From NCBI RefSeq assembly GCF_002283365.1, contig NZ_MQWD01000001.1:2885749-2949748 (forward strand): DNA of 64,000 nt, given 5' to 3'. A program made the translations under genes and the position numbers. Source of the stretch: Rubrivirga marina (lineage in GTDB: Bacteria; Bacteroidota; Rhodothermia; Rhodothermales; Rubricoccaceae). The notes under the pieces were generated by a model, which saw nothing but the letters and a program-made list of their open reading frames with translations, did no database searches and was not told the DNA's origin. Within the stretch, counting starts at the first letter, position 1. Each line of letters starts with the position of its first letter. Of the stretch, positions 43,776 to 53,003 are shown piece after piece.

Positions 43776-44798
43776 ATGTCCCGCTTCCTGAACGCCCTCC
43801 GCGGCGAGCCCGTCGACGCCACGCCCGTGTGGTTCATGCGGCAGGCCGGCCGCTACCTCCCCGAGTACCGCGCCATCCGCAAGGACCACGACTTCCTGAC
43901 GATGGTCAAGACGCCGGAGATCGCGGCCGAGATCACGCTCCAGCCGATCCGCCGGTTCGACCTCGACGCGGCCGTCATTTACTCGGACCTCCTCCCGCCG
44001 CTCCAGACGATGGGTCTCGGGCTCCACTTCGAGAAGGGCGTCGGGCCGGTCATCGAGAACCCGATCGACACGACGCGCGACGTCGACATGCTGGCGACGC
44101 CGCCGGCCGGCGAGACGATGCCGTGGACGCCTGAGGCGATCCGCCTCGTCAAGGCCGAGCTGGAGCCGAAGGGCATCCCGGTCCTCGGCTTCGCGGGCGC
44201 GCCGTTCACGCTGGCGGCGTACGCCATCGAGGGCGGCGGGTCGAAGAAGTACGAGAAGACGCGGGTGTTCATGTACACCGAGCCCGCGGCGTGGGCCCGG
44301 CTCATGGACAAGCTGGTGACCGTCGCCGGCAGCTTTTTGACGGAGCAGGCGAAGGCCGGCGCGGATGCCCTCCAGGTGTTCGACTCCTGGGCTGGCGCGC
44401 TCTCGCGCTACGACTACGAGCGCTACGCGGCGCCCTACACGAAAAAGCTCATCGGCATCGCGCAGCGGACGGGCCTCCCGGTCGTCCACTTCACGACGGG
44501 CACGGCCGGCCACCTCGACGCCGTCGCCGAGGCGGGCGGGGATGCCATCGGGGTCGACTCCGGGCCGTCGCTCGTCGAGGCCCGCGAGCGGGTCGGTGGG
44601 AAGCCGCTCCAGGGCAACCTCGACCCGTACCTCCTCCAGGCGCCCTGGCGCGAGCTCAAGGCGCAGGCCGACCGCGTTCTCTCGGAGGCGCCGGCCACGG
44701 GCTACGTGTTCAATACGGGCCACGGGCTCGTGCCGAGCACGCCGCCGGACGCCGTCGCCCGCCTCGCCGACTACGTCCACGAGCGGACGTCCCGCTAG
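43776..44798 (+). CDS. hemE: Uroporphyrinogen decarboxylase
   Basis: The 340-residue enzyme removes the four acetate carboxyls of uroporphyrinogen III to give coproporphyrinogen III. The N-terminal PVWFMRQAGRYLPEYR signature, the FDLDAAVIYSDLL aspartate region, GFAGAPFTLAAYAIEGG and the C-terminal GNLDPYLL and FNTGHGLVPSTPP are all present. A hairpin repeat lies just upstream and another one downstream. Confidence 0.96.
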   Translation: MSRFLNALRGEPVDATPVWFMRQAGRYLPEYRAIRKDHDFLTMVKTPEIAAEITLQPIRRFDLDAAVIYSDLLPPLQTMGLGLHFEKGVGPVIENPIDTTRDVDMLATPPAGETMPWTPEAIRLVKAELEPKGIPVLGFAGAPFTLAAYAIEGGGSKKYEKTRVFMYTEPAAWARLMDKLVTVAGSFLTEQAKAGADALQVFDSWAGALSRYDYERYAAPYTKKLIGIAQRTGLPVVHFTTGTAGHLDAVAEAGGDAIGVDSGPSLVEARERVGGKPLQGNLDPYLLQAPWRELKAQADRVLSEAPATGYVFNTGHGLVPSTPPDAVARLADYVHERTSR

Positions 44799-44812
44799 CG
44801 CCCCGACCCTCC

Positions 44813-44832
44813 CCGCCTCGGTCTCGAGGCGG
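44813..44832. repeat. CCGCCTCG hairpin in the hemE-hemH spacer
   Basis: CCGCCTCG, GTCT loop, CGAGGCGG, followed by ACCG, 25 bases before the hemH ATG; same stem as at 10379 and 43730. Confidence 0.65.
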
Positions 44833-44856
44833 ACCGCCCCCTGACGATCCCCTCCC

Positions 44857-45888
44857 ATGCCCGATCCCCAGAAGCCCATCGGCGTCCTCTTCATGGCCTA
44901 CGGCGGGCCGGAGTCGCTCGACGAGATCCCAGGCTACCTCTCCGACATCCGCCACGGCCGGCCGACGACGACGGCCGTGCTCGACGAGATCACCAACAAC
45001 TACCGCCAAATCGGTGGCAAGTCGCCCATCATGGGGCTCACGAAGGCGCAGGTCGAGGGGGCCATGGCGCAGCTGAACCCGCCCGGCGAGCCCGAGCGGT
45101 TCAAGGCCTACCTCGGCATGCGCCACTGGTCGCCCTGGATCGAGGAGACGGTCGGCCAGATGATCGACGACGGGATCGAGCGGGCCGTCGCGATCGTGCT
45201 CGCCCCGCACTTCTCGTCGATGTCGATCGCGAAGTACCAGGCCAAGATCCAGGCCGGGCTGGAGCTCTACCGGGGCGACATCGACTTCGCGACGGTCGAC
45301 GCCTACTACGACGCCGACCTCTTGATCGAGGCGTTCGCCGCGCGCGTCCGCGAGGCCGTCGAGCAGTTCCCGGAGGACGAGCGGGACGACGTCCACGTCG
45401 TGCTCTCGGCCCACAGCCTGCCCGTCCGGATCTTGCGTGAGGGCGACCCCTACCAGGACCAGCTCTGGACGACGGCCCGGCTCATCGCCGAGCGCGCGGG
45501 GCTCCGCGAGGACCAGTGGAGCTGGAGCTACCAGTCGGAGGGCCGGAGCCCGGAGCCGTGGCTCGGGCCCCAACTCGAGGACCACATCCCGACGCTCCAC
45601 GAGGAGCGCGGCGTCGACAAGGTCGTGAGCTTGGCCATCGGCTTCGTGAGCGACCACGTCGAGATCCTGTACGACATCGACATCGAGGCCCAGAAAGCGG
45701 CGAAGGCGATGGGCGTGACGCTCGTCCGGCCGCCGTCGCTCAACGACGACGCCCGGTTCACGAGGCTTCTCGCGGAGCTGGTCGAGGGCCGGGCCGCCGA
45801 GGAGGGCTGGATCGACTCCGACGTCCGCGCCGCCTCGGCCGGCGCGCCGTCGATGCCGATGCCCGAGGGGACGGCCTCGCCCGTCTAG
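44857..45888 (+). CDS. hemH: Ferrochelatase
   Basis: The product has 343 residues. The family marks GVLFMAYGGPESLDEIPGYLSDIRHGR, the metal-binding histidine in VLSAHSLPVRI, and the C-terminal SLAIGFVSDHVEILYDIDIEA with the catalytic glutamate are all present. It inserts ferrous iron into the porphyrin; with HemQ in the same operon the natural substrate is probably coproporphyrin III (CpfC activity) rather than protoporphyrin IX, which is an inference. Confidence 0.95.
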   Translation: MPDPQKPIGVLFMAYGGPESLDEIPGYLSDIRHGRPTTTAVLDEITNNYRQIGGKSPIMGLTKAQVEGAMAQLNPPGEPERFKAYLGMRHWSPWIEETVGQMIDDGIERAVAIVLAPHFSSMSIAKYQAKIQAGLELYRGDIDFATVDAYYDADLLIEAFAARVREAVEQFPEDERDDVHVVLSAHSLPVRILREGDPYQDQLWTTARLIAERAGLREDQWSWSYQSEGRSPEPWLGPQLEDHIPTLHEERGVDKVVSLAIGFVSDHVEILYDIDIEAQKAAKAMGVTLVRPPSLNDDARFTRLLAELVEGRAAEEGWIDSDVRAASAGAPSMPMPEGTASPV

Positions 45889-45900
45889 CCTCGACTCCCC

Positions 45901-45920
45901 CCGCCTCGGGACCGAGGCCG
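45901..45920. repeat. CCGCCTCGG hairpin in the hemH-hemY spacer
   Basis: CCGCCTCGG, GA, CCGAGGCCG: the same stem with one mismatch near its base. It ends three bases before the hemY ATG, so a folded RNA could affect initiation. Confidence 0.55.
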
Positions 45921-45923
45921 ACC

Positions 45924-47279
45924 ATGCCGACGCCTTCCGACCGACCCGACGTGCTCGTCCTCGGCGGCGGCGTGGCCGGCCTCGCGGCGGCCCTCCGGCT
46001 GGCCGAGGCCGGGCGGAGCGTCCGGCTGCTCGAAGCCACGGGCCGCCTCGGAGGGATCGTGCGGACCGTCTGCCGAGACGGCTTCGAGGCCGAGGTCGGG
46101 CCCGACAACTTCCTCACGCGGAAGCCGGGGGCCGTCCGGCTGGCGGAGCGGCTGGGCGTCGAGACGCGGCCCCCGCACGGCGGCGCGATGATCCAGCGGA
46201 ACGGACGGCTGCACCCGCTGCCGGCCGGCCTCAGCGGACTCGTCCCGGGCCAGGCCGGGCCGCTCCTCACGACGCCCGCCATCCCGCTCGCCGCCCGGCT
46301 CCGTGCCGTCGCCGAGCCGCTCGTCCCGCCCCGCCGCGACGACGCCGACGAGAGCCTCGAGGCGTTCGCCGTCCGCCGCTTCGGGCGCGGGGCGTGGGAG
46401 GGGCTGATCGAGCCGCTGCTGGGCGGGCTCTACGGCGCCGAGCGCGAGATCTCGCTGCGCGCGACGCTCCCGCACCTCCACGAGCGGGAGCGGGAGGGTG
46501 GCCTCCTCCGCTGGCGCTCGTCCGGCCCGACGGCCGCGGCCGGACCGGCGTTCGCCCGCCCCGTGGGCGGAATGGAGCGGCTGGTCGACGCCCTGGCGGA
46601 CGCGCTGCACGAGCGGGGCGTCGCCATCGAGACCGAGTCCCCGGTCGTGGCCACGGAGGCGGACGGGGACGGCTACCGGGCCCGCCTCGGGGACGGCACG
46701 GACCGATCGGCGCGGGCGCTCCTCGTGGCCCTGCCGGCGCCGGCCGCGGCCCGCGTGCTCCGACCGCTCGACACCGACCTCGCCGACCCGCTCGCCGCCA
46801 TCCCGATGGGCGACGCTGCCGCCGCGTTCGTCGGCTTCCGAACGGCGGACGCCGACGTCCCCGACGTTTCCGGGTGGCTCGTCCCGAGCGCCGAGGGCGG
46901 ACGGGTCCAGGCCGTCACCCTCCACTCCCGGAAGCACCTCGGGACCGCTCCCGACGGGCACGACCTCGTCCGCGTATTTCTCCGCCCCTCGATGGTCGAC
47001 GCGGCCGACGACGACATGATCTCCGCCGCCGTGGACCATCTCCGCCAGCGGATCGGCCTCCGCGGCACGCCCGTCTTTTCGCTCGCCCACCGTTGGCGGG
47101 GCGCGTCGCCACGCTACACGATGGGCCACCTCGACCGCGTGGCCGCCCTCGACGCCGCCACCGCCCGCCACCCGCGGCTCGCCCTCGCCGGCGCCGCCCT
47201 CCGCGGCATCGGCCTGCCCGACGTGATCGCGGGCGCCGAGGCCGCCGCCGACCAGATCCTCGACTCCCTCGACCCATGA
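45924..47279 (+). CDS. hemY: Porphyrinogen oxidase of the HemY/CgoX flavoprotein family
   Basis: The 451-residue product starts with the FAD-binding motif VLGGGVAGLAAALRLAEAG and the LLEATGRLGGIVRTV segment; the C-terminal LALAGAALRGIGLPDVIAGAE is the second FAD contact region. It oxidises coproporphyrinogen or protoporphyrinogen by six electrons with oxygen as acceptor. Given HemQ nearby, coproporphyrinogen oxidase activity is more likely. It overlaps hemL by four bases. Confidence 0.93.
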   Translation: MPTPSDRPDVLVLGGGVAGLAAALRLAEAGRSVRLLEATGRLGGIVRTVCRDGFEAEVGPDNFLTRKPGAVRLAERLGVETRPPHGGAMIQRNGRLHPLPAGLSGLVPGQAGPLLTTPAIPLAARLRAVAEPLVPPRRDDADESLEAFAVRRFGRGAWEGLIEPLLGGLYGAEREISLRATLPHLHEREREGGLLRWRSSGPTAAAGPAFARPVGGMERLVDALADALHERGVAIETESPVVATEADGDGYRARLGDGTDRSARALLVALPAPAAARVLRPLDTDLADPLAAIPMGDAAAAFVGFRTADADVPDVSGWLVPSAEGGRVQAVTLHSRKHLGTAPDGHDLVRVFLRPSMVDAADDDMISAAVDHLRQRIGLRGTPVFSLAHRWRGASPRYTMGHLDRVAALDAATARHPRLALAGAALRGIGLPDVIAGAEAAADQILDSLDP

Positions 47280-48571
47280 CCGACACGCTCTCCACCGCTC
47301 GCTCCGAAGCGCTCTTCGCCGAGGCCCAGGCCCTCATGCCCGGCGGCGTCTCGTCGCCCGTCCGCGCCTTCAAGTCCGTGGGCGGCACGCCGCGGTTCAT
47401 CGAGAGGGGGGAGGGGGCCTACCTCGAAGACGTCGACGGCAACCGGTACATCGACTACGTGATGTCGTTCGGTCCGCTCCTGCTCGGCCACGCGCCCGAG
47501 GCGGTCGTGTCCGCCGTCGCGGAGCAGGCCCGGAAGGGGACGAGCTACGGCGCGCCGAGCCCGCTTGAGGTCGACCTCGCCGAGATGATCCAGCGGATCT
47601 ACCCGTCGATGGAGCGGCTCCGGTTCGTCAACTCGGGGACCGAGGGGGCGATGAGCGCCGTCCGAGCCGCGCGCGGGTTCACGGGGAGGAACAAGGTGGT
47701 CAAGTTCGAGGGCCACTACCACGGCCACGCCGACCTCCTGCTGGCCAAGGCCGGCAGCGGCGTCGCCACGCTCGGCCTACCTGACTCGCCCGGCGTCCCG
47801 GCCGCCGTCACGGCCGACACGCTCGTGGTCCCGTTCAACGACGAAGCTGCGGTCCGCGAGTTGTTTGGGCGTGAGGGTGACGAGATCGCCGCCGTCCTGG
47901 TCGAGCCGATCGCCGGCAACATGGGGCTCGTCCGCCCGCGCGACGGGTTCCTGGAGCTGCTCCGCGAACTGGCGACCGAGCACGGCGCGCTCCTCGTGTT
48001 CGACGAGGTGATGGTCGGCTTCCGCGTGCACCCCGGCGGCGCGCAGGCGCTGTTCGGCATCCAGCCCGATGTGACGATCCTTGGCAAGGTCATCGGCGGC
48101 GGGCTCCCCGTCGGCGCCTACGGCGGGCGGGCCGACGTCATGCAGATGATGGCGCCCGACGGGCCGGTCTACCAGGCCGGCACGCTCTCCGGCAACCCGC
48201 TCGCGATGGCCGCCGGGCTCGCGCTCCTCCGCGAGGTCGAGGCGAGCGGGGCCTGGCAGCGCGCCGCCGACGCCGCGCGCGAGACGGCCGACGCCATCCA
48301 GCGGGCCGCCGACGCCGCGGGCGTCCCGGTCGTCACCGACGCCGTGGGCGCCATGTTCGGTTTCTTCCTGACCGACGAGCCGGTGACCGACTACGCGAGC
48401 GCCGCGCGGAGCGACAAGGCCGCGTTCGCGCGGCTCCACCGGCTGCTGCTCGACCGCGGCGTGTACCTGCCGCCGTCTCCGTTCGAGGCCTGCTTCACGT
48501 CGAGCGCCCACACGCCCGAGGTCGTCGCCGAGGCGGCCGAGGCGTTCCGCTCCGCCTTCGCCGCGCTCTAG
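47276..48571 (+). CDS. hemL: Glutamate-1-semialdehyde 2,1-aminomutase
   Basis: This 431-residue PLP enzyme makes 5-aminolevulinate from glutamate-1-semialdehyde. The PLP lysine is K271 in LGKVIGGGLPVGAYGG; VNSGTEGAMSAVRAARGFTGR and KFEGHYHGHAD are typical. It is the second step of the pathway though encoded last in the operon. It overlaps hemY by four bases, and a long-looped hairpin follows its stop. Confidence 0.96.
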   Translation: MTDTLSTARSEALFAEAQALMPGGVSSPVRAFKSVGGTPRFIERGEGAYLEDVDGNRYIDYVMSFGPLLLGHAPEAVVSAVAEQARKGTSYGAPSPLEVDLAEMIQRIYPSMERLRFVNSGTEGAMSAVRAARGFTGRNKVVKFEGHYHGHADLLLAKAGSGVATLGLPDSPGVPAAVTADTLVVPFNDEAAVRELFGREGDEIAAVLVEPIAGNMGLVRPRDGFLELLRELATEHGALLVFDEVMVGFRVHPGGAQALFGIQPDVTILGKVIGGGLPVGAYGGRADVMQMMAPDGPVYQAGTLSGNPLAMAAGLALLREVEASGAWQRAADAARETADAIQRAADAAGVPVVTDAVGAMFGFFLTDEPVTDYASAARSDKAAFARLHRLLLDRGVYLPPSPFEACFTSSAHTPEVVAEAAEAFRSAFAAL

Positions 48572-48577
48572 CCCCGC

Positions 48578-48614
48578 CCGCCTCGGCCGCCCCCTGACCG
48601 GGCCGCCGAGGCGG
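48578..48614. repeat. CCGCCTCGGC long-loop hairpin after hemL
   Basis: Arms CCGCCTCGGC (48578-48587) and GCCGAGGCGG (48605-48614) are perfect complements with a 17-base loop and are followed by ACCGACC, as in the other copies. It lies between hemL and the MFS gene. Confidence 0.6.
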
Positions 48615-48622
48615 ACCGACCC

Positions 48623-49987
48623 ATGTCCGAGACCGTGCATTCAGACCCACCGCGCCGGCTCCTCGGCGTCCTGTTCCTCGGGACGCTCCTGGCCGCGCTC
48701 GACATCGCCGTCGTCGGGCCCGCGCTGCCAGCGCTCCGGGAGGCGTTCGGGCTCACGGAGCGGGCCGTCGCGTGGACGTTCACGGCCTTCGTCCTCGCCA
48801 ACCTCGCCGGCCTCCCCGTGATGGCCGCGCTCGCCGATCGCGTGGGGCGGCGGCGGGTGTACCTGACGGACGTCGCCCTGTTCGCGGTGGGGACGCTCGT
48901 GGTTGCCCTCGCGCCGTCGTTCGGCGTGCTGCTGGTGGGGCGAGTGATTCAAGGGTTCGGTGCGTCGGGCATCTTCCCCGTGGCGACGGCCGTGATCGGG
49001 GACGCGTACCCTCCGGAGCGTCGAGGCCGGGCTGTCGGGATGCTCGGTGCCGTGTTCGGGATCGCGTTCCTGATCGGGCCCGCGGTCGGCGGGGTCCTCC
49101 TCGCCGTCGCGAGCTGGCGGTGGTTGTTCGCGCTCTCCCTTCCGCTCGCGCTCGTCGTGTGGGTCCTGAGCGCGCGGACGCTTCCCGAGTCGCGGGCGCC
49201 CGAGCCGCGGCCGTTCGACGCGGCCGGGATCGTCACGCTGACGGCGCTCCTGGCCGCGCTCGTCGTCGGTCTGAGTGGGCTCGACGCGTCGTCGTTTACG
49301 GAGGCCCTGGCGGAGTCGGTCGTGTGGGGGCCGCTGGTGCTGGCTGCGGCGCTCGTGCCCGTTCTGGTTCGGGTTGAGAGGCGGGCCGAGGCCCCGCTCC
49401 TTCGGCCCGGTCTCGTGTCGAGGCGACCGGTTCAGGCTGCGTGCGCGCTCGCCGTAGGGGCCGGGATCGTGGAGGCGACATTCGTCCTACTCTCGTCGTA
49501 CGCCGTGTCTGCGTTCGGCGTCGAGGGCTCGACGGCGTCGTACCTGCTGCTGCTGCTCGTGGCCGGCGTCACGGTCGGGGCGCCGGTGGCGGGGCGGCTG
49601 CTCGACCGCGTCGGCGCGCGGCCCGTCGTGACGGTCGCAACGCTCCTCGTGGCGGCGGGGATGGGCGCCGTCTCGCTCGCGCCCTCGCTGGCCATCCACC
49701 TCGTCGGGACGGTCGTGCTCGGGCTCGGGCTGTCGGGCATCCTCGGGTCGTCGCTGGCCTACATCCTCCTCGCCGAGGCCGGCGCCGACGAGCGGGCCGT
49801 CGCCCAGGGGCTCTCGACCATCTTCCTCAGCATCGGACAGCTCGTCGGGGCCGCGACGCTGGCCTCACTGGCGACCTCGGCCGCGACGACGGTCGGGGGG
49901 TACCGGATGGGGTTCGGGGTGATCGCCGTGGGCGCGGTGGCGCTGAGCGCCCTCGCGCGCTGGCTCCTCACGCCTCGGGCGGTGTGA
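48623..49987 (+). CDS. MFS drug/proton antiporter-type exporter
   Basis: The 454-residue protein has about 12-14 membrane helices. The LAALDIAVVGPALPALREAFG first helix, the cytoplasmic loop LADRVGRRRVYLTDV and GRVIQGFGASGIFPVATAVIGD (motif C-like) place it with the DHA-type multidrug exporters. The substrate is unknown. It follows hemL with a 51-base gap that holds the repeated hairpin, so it may be partly co-transcribed with the heme genes; export of a porphyrin is possible but unproven. Confidence 0.88.
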   Translation: MSETVHSDPPRRLLGVLFLGTLLAALDIAVVGPALPALREAFGLTERAVAWTFTAFVLANLAGLPVMAALADRVGRRRVYLTDVALFAVGTLVVALAPSFGVLLVGRVIQGFGASGIFPVATAVIGDAYPPERRGRAVGMLGAVFGIAFLIGPAVGGVLLAVASWRWLFALSLPLALVVWVLSARTLPESRAPEPRPFDAAGIVTLTALLAALVVGLSGLDASSFTEALAESVVWGPLVLAAALVPVLVRVERRAEAPLLRPGLVSRRPVQAACALAVGAGIVEATFVLLSSYAVSAFGVEGSTASYLLLLLVAGVTVGAPVAGRLLDRVGARPVVTVATLLVAAGMGAVSLAPSLAIHLVGTVVLGLGLSGILGSSLAYILLAEAGADERAVAQGLSTIFLSIGQLVGAATLASLATSAATTVGGYRMGFGVIAVGAVALSALARWLLTPRAV

Positions 49988-50095
49988 GGGGCGGCCCGGG
50001 CGGCGGTCCGTTCAAGCTTCACGCCGAGGCCGGCGATATCGTTCACCCGTTTTCGCCCCCGGCGTAGTTTCACGACGCGCCCTCTCTCCCCGGAC

Positions 50096-51091
50096 ATGCC
50101 CGCCCTCACCCCCGAGTCCCGCGTCTTCGTCGCCGGGCACCGTGGCCTCGTCGGCTCCGCCGTCGTCCGCCGCCTCGCCGCCGACGGCGTGGAGATGGTC
50201 ACGCGGACGAGCGCCGAGCTCGACCTCCGAGACGGCGCGGCCGTCCGCCGGTTTTTCGAGGCCGAGCGGCCGACGCACGTCGTGCTCGCCGCGGCCAAGG
50301 TCGGCGGGATCCTCGCCAATCGCGACTATCCGGCCGACTTCATCAACGACAACCTCGCCATCGCCTACCAGGTGATGACGGCCGCCCACGAGGCCGGCCT
50401 TGGCGAGACCGGGCGCGTCGTGTTCCTCGGCTCGTCGTGCATCTACCCCAAGATGGCGCCCCAGCCGATGAAGGAGGAGCACCTCCTGACTGGCCCGTTG
50501 GAGCCGACGAACCGGCCGTACGCGATCGCCAAGATCGCGGGCATCGAGATCGCCGAGGGCCTCCACCGTCAGCACGGTGACGACACGGTCAGCCTGATGC
50601 CGACGAACATGTACGGTCCGGGCGACAACTTCGACCTCGCGACGAGCCACGTGTTGCCGGCCCTCCTCCGCCGGTTCCACAAGGCCAAGGGCGCCGCGCC
50701 TGACGGCTCTGACGCGCCCGTGACTCTCTGGGGCACCGGCTCGCCCAAGCGCGAGTTCCTCCACGCCGACGACCTCGCTGACGCCATCGCCTTCGTCCTC
50801 CGGCTCCCCGAGGCGGACATCCGCGCCGCCGCGCCGGACGGGCTCCTCAACGTCGGGGTAGGGGAGGACCTCTCGATCCGCCAGCTGGCCGAGCTCATCC
50901 GCGACGTCGTCGGGTCGGAGAGCCCCATCGAGTGGGACGCCGACAAGCCCGACGGGACGCCGCGCAAGCTCCTCGACGTGAGCCGCCTCCGCGACCTCGG
51001 GTGGTCCGCCTCGGTGGGCCTCCGCGAGGGCATCGCGTCCACCTACGCCTGGTACCTCGACACCCACGCCTCAACGGAGGCCGCCGCTTAA
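50096..51091 (+). CDS. fcl: GDP-L-fucose synthase
   Basis: This 331-residue short-chain dehydrogenase turns GDP-4-keto-6-deoxymannose into GDP-L-fucose with [23 protein letters not shown] is the cofactor motif, and [30 protein letters not shown] with YAIAK is the family active site (S, Y and K). The next gene makes its substrate and starts within its TAA stop (TAATG). The enzyme supplies fucose to the polysaccharide cluster that follows. Confidence 0.94.
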   Translation: MPALTPESRVFVAGHRGLVGSAVVRRLAADGVEMVTRTSAELDLRDGAAVRRFFEAERPTHVVLAAAKVGGILANRDYPADFINDNLAIAYQVMTAAHEAGLGETGRVVFLGSSCIYPKMAPQPMKEEHLLTGPLEPTNRPYAIAKIAGIEIAEGLHRQHGDDTVSLMPTNMYGPGDNFDLATSHVLPALLRRFHKAKGAAPDGSDAPVTLWGTGSPKREFLHADDLADAIAFVLRLPEADIRAAAPDGLLNVGVGEDLSIRQLAELIRDVVGSESPIEWDADKPDGTPRKLLDVSRLRDLGWSASVGLREGIASTYAWYLDTHASTEAAA

Positions 51092-52161
51092 TGTCCGAAT
51101 CCTCTCGCCGCCCCCGCGCCCTCATCACCGGAGTGACCGGCCAGGACGGGTCGTACCTGTCGGAGCTCTTGCTCGCCAAGGGCTACGAGGTCCATGGCGT
51201 CAAGCGCCGCGCCTCGTCGTTCAACACGGAGCGAGTGAACCACCTCTACCAGGACCCCCACGAGGACGACGTCCGGTTCCGGCTCCACTACGGCGACCTC
51301 ACCGACTCGACGAACCTCATCCGGCTCGTCCAGGAGATCCAGCCCGACGAGATCTACAACCTCGCGGCGCAGAGCCACGTGGCGGTCAGCTTCGAGACGC
51401 CGGAGTACACGGCCAACGCGGACGCGATCGGCACGCTCCGCCTCCTGGAGGCCATCCGGATCCTCGGCCTCGAGGAGACGTGCCGGTTCTACCAAGCCTC
51501 CACGAGCGAGCTCTACGGGAAGGTCCAGGAAGTTCCGCAGAGCGAGACGACGCCGTTCTACCCGCGCTCTCCGTACGGCGTCGCCAAGCTGTACGGCTAC
51601 TGGATCACCGTCAACTACCGCGAGGCGTACGGCATGTTCGCCTCGAATGGGATCCTGTTTAACCATGAGAGCCCGCGCCGCGGCGAGACGTTCGTGACGC
51701 GGAAGATCACGCGGGCCGCCGCCCGGATCTCCCTCGGGCTCCAGGACACGGTCTACCTCGGCAACCTCGACGCCCAGCGTGACTGGGGCCACGCCCGCGA
51801 CTACGTCGAGGGCATGTGGCGCATCCTCCAGCACGACACGCCGGACGACTGGGTGCTCGCGACGGGCGAGATGACGACCGTTCGCCACTTCTGCGAGATG
51901 GCCTTCAAGGCCGCCGGCATCGCGGTCCGGTGGGAGGGCGAGAACGAGGAGGAGATCGGCATCCGCGAGGACACCGACGCCGTCGTCGTCCGCGTCGACC
52001 CGCGGTACTACCGGCCGACGGAGGTCGAGCAACTGCTTGGCGACCCGTCGAAAGCCGAGCGCGAGCTCGGGTGGACGCCGAGCGTCACGGTCGAGGACCT
52101 CGCCGCCGAGATGGTCCAGTCCGACCTCGCCCTCGCCCACGTCCAGCCCGAGGTGGCCTAG
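51091..52161 (+). CDS. gmd: GDP-mannose 4,6-dehydratase
   Basis: The 356-residue product shows [27 protein letters not shown], the [16 protein letters not shown] region, the [30 protein letters not shown] active site (T, E, Y and K) and [17 protein letters not shown], all diagnostic for the family. It makes GDP-4-keto-6-deoxy-D-mannose, the substrate of the upstream fcl product. The order fcl-gmd with a one-base overlap shows an operon. A hairpin follows directly. Confidence 0.96.
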   Translation: MSESSRRPRALITGVTGQDGSYLSELLLAKGYEVHGVKRRASSFNTERVNHLYQDPHEDDVRFRLHYGDLTDSTNLIRLVQEIQPDEIYNLAAQSHVAVSFETPEYTANADAIGTLRLLEAIRILGLEETCRFYQASTSELYGKVQEVPQSETTPFYPRSPYGVAKLYGYWITVNYREAYGMFASNGILFNHESPRRGETFVTRKITRAAARISLGLQDTVYLGNLDAQRDWGHARDYVEGMWRILQHDTPDDWVLATGEMTTVRHFCEMAFKAAGIAVRWEGENEEEIGIREDTDAVVVRVDPRYYRPTEVEQLLGDPSKAERELGWTPSVTVEDLAAEMVQSDLALAHVQPEVA

Positions 52162-52180
52162 GCCGGCGCTCCGCGCCGGC
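52162..52180. terminator. Hairpin between convergent gmd and phosphoesterase genes
   Basis: GCCGGCGC, TCC, GCGCCGGC is a perfect 8-base-pair stem between the gmd stop (52161) and the stop of the minus-strand phosphoesterase (52180), fit for a bidirectional terminator. Confidence 0.55.
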
Positions 52181-52878
52181 TACGCACCGGCGCGGAGGCG
52201 GGCCGCCAGTCGCGCCGGCAGGCCGGCCTTCAGGATGGCCGCCTCGGTCTTCGCGTGGTCGTAGTGGTCGCGGACGAGCTGGACGGCGAACGCGTCCGTG
52301 TCGAAGAGCGCGAACCCCAGCCGCGGGTCGCGGTCGCGGGGTTGCCCTACGCTCCCGACGTTGACGAGGAAGCGGTGGCCCGGCCGCACGCGGAACACGC
52401 CGATCGTGTCGGACACGATGGCCTGCCGGTGCGAGTGGCCGATAAAGCAGATGTCGGTGTCGAACGCCCTGAACTGGCGCTGCGTGTCGCGGAGCGATTC
52501 GAGGCGGGGCCACTTTTCCGGCTCGTCCGGCGCCGCGTGGACGAACGTCGCGCCGTGGGCCTCGACGGCGTAGGGGAGTGACGCCAGCCAATCGAGCCGG
52601 TCCGGGTCGAGGACCGTCCGGTGGAGCTCGATGGCCGCCTGGCCGTCGGGCGGGATGGCCTTGTCCAACTCGCCAGCGACCGCCGCGTCGTGGTTGCCGA
52701 GGATGTTGATCGCGAACTCGCGCCGCACGACGTCGAGGCACTCGACCGGATCCGGCCCGTACCCGACGACGTCGCCGAGGTTGACGAGGACGTCGGCCCC
52801 GCGCGCCTCGGCCACCTGCATCGCCTTGCGGAGAGCCGGCAGGTTGGCGTGGATGTCGGAGAGGACGGCGAGGCGCAC
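52180..52878 (-). CDS. Calcineurin-like metallophosphoesterase (YfcE/MJ0936-like)
   Basis: From the GTG the product is 232 residues and begins directly with the first metal-binding motif, LAVLSDIHANLPAL; NLGDVVGYGPDP, ILGNHD and FIGHSHRQ supply the remaining ligands. NVGSVGQPRDRDPR is typical of the small phosphodiesterase branch. The substrate is unknown. A GTG at 52938 would add 20 residues before the first motif and is not preferred. The gene is opposite to its neighbours and divergent from the chain-length kinase gene. Confidence 0.88.
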   Translation of the reverse strand: MRLAVLSDIHANLPALRKAMQVAEARGADVLVNLGDVVGYGPDPVECLDVVRREFAINILGNHDAAVAGELDKAIPPDGQAAIELHRTVLDPDRLDWLASLPYAVEAHGATFVHAAPDEPEKWPRLESLRDTQRQFRAFDTDICFIGHSHRQAIVSDTIGVFRVRPGHRFLVNVGSVGQPRDRDPRLGFALFDTDAFAVQLVRDHYDHAKTEAAILKAGLPARLAARLRAGA

Positions 52879-53003
52879 GGTGGGGGGACGCGGGCGGATG
52901 AAGTTACCTGTCGTTCCCGCAGCCCACGCCGGGGCCACATCGCGGTTGAGGGCAACGGCCTATATTCGCAGAGCCTCCTCCCGTTATAAGGCCTCCTCCG
53001 ACC

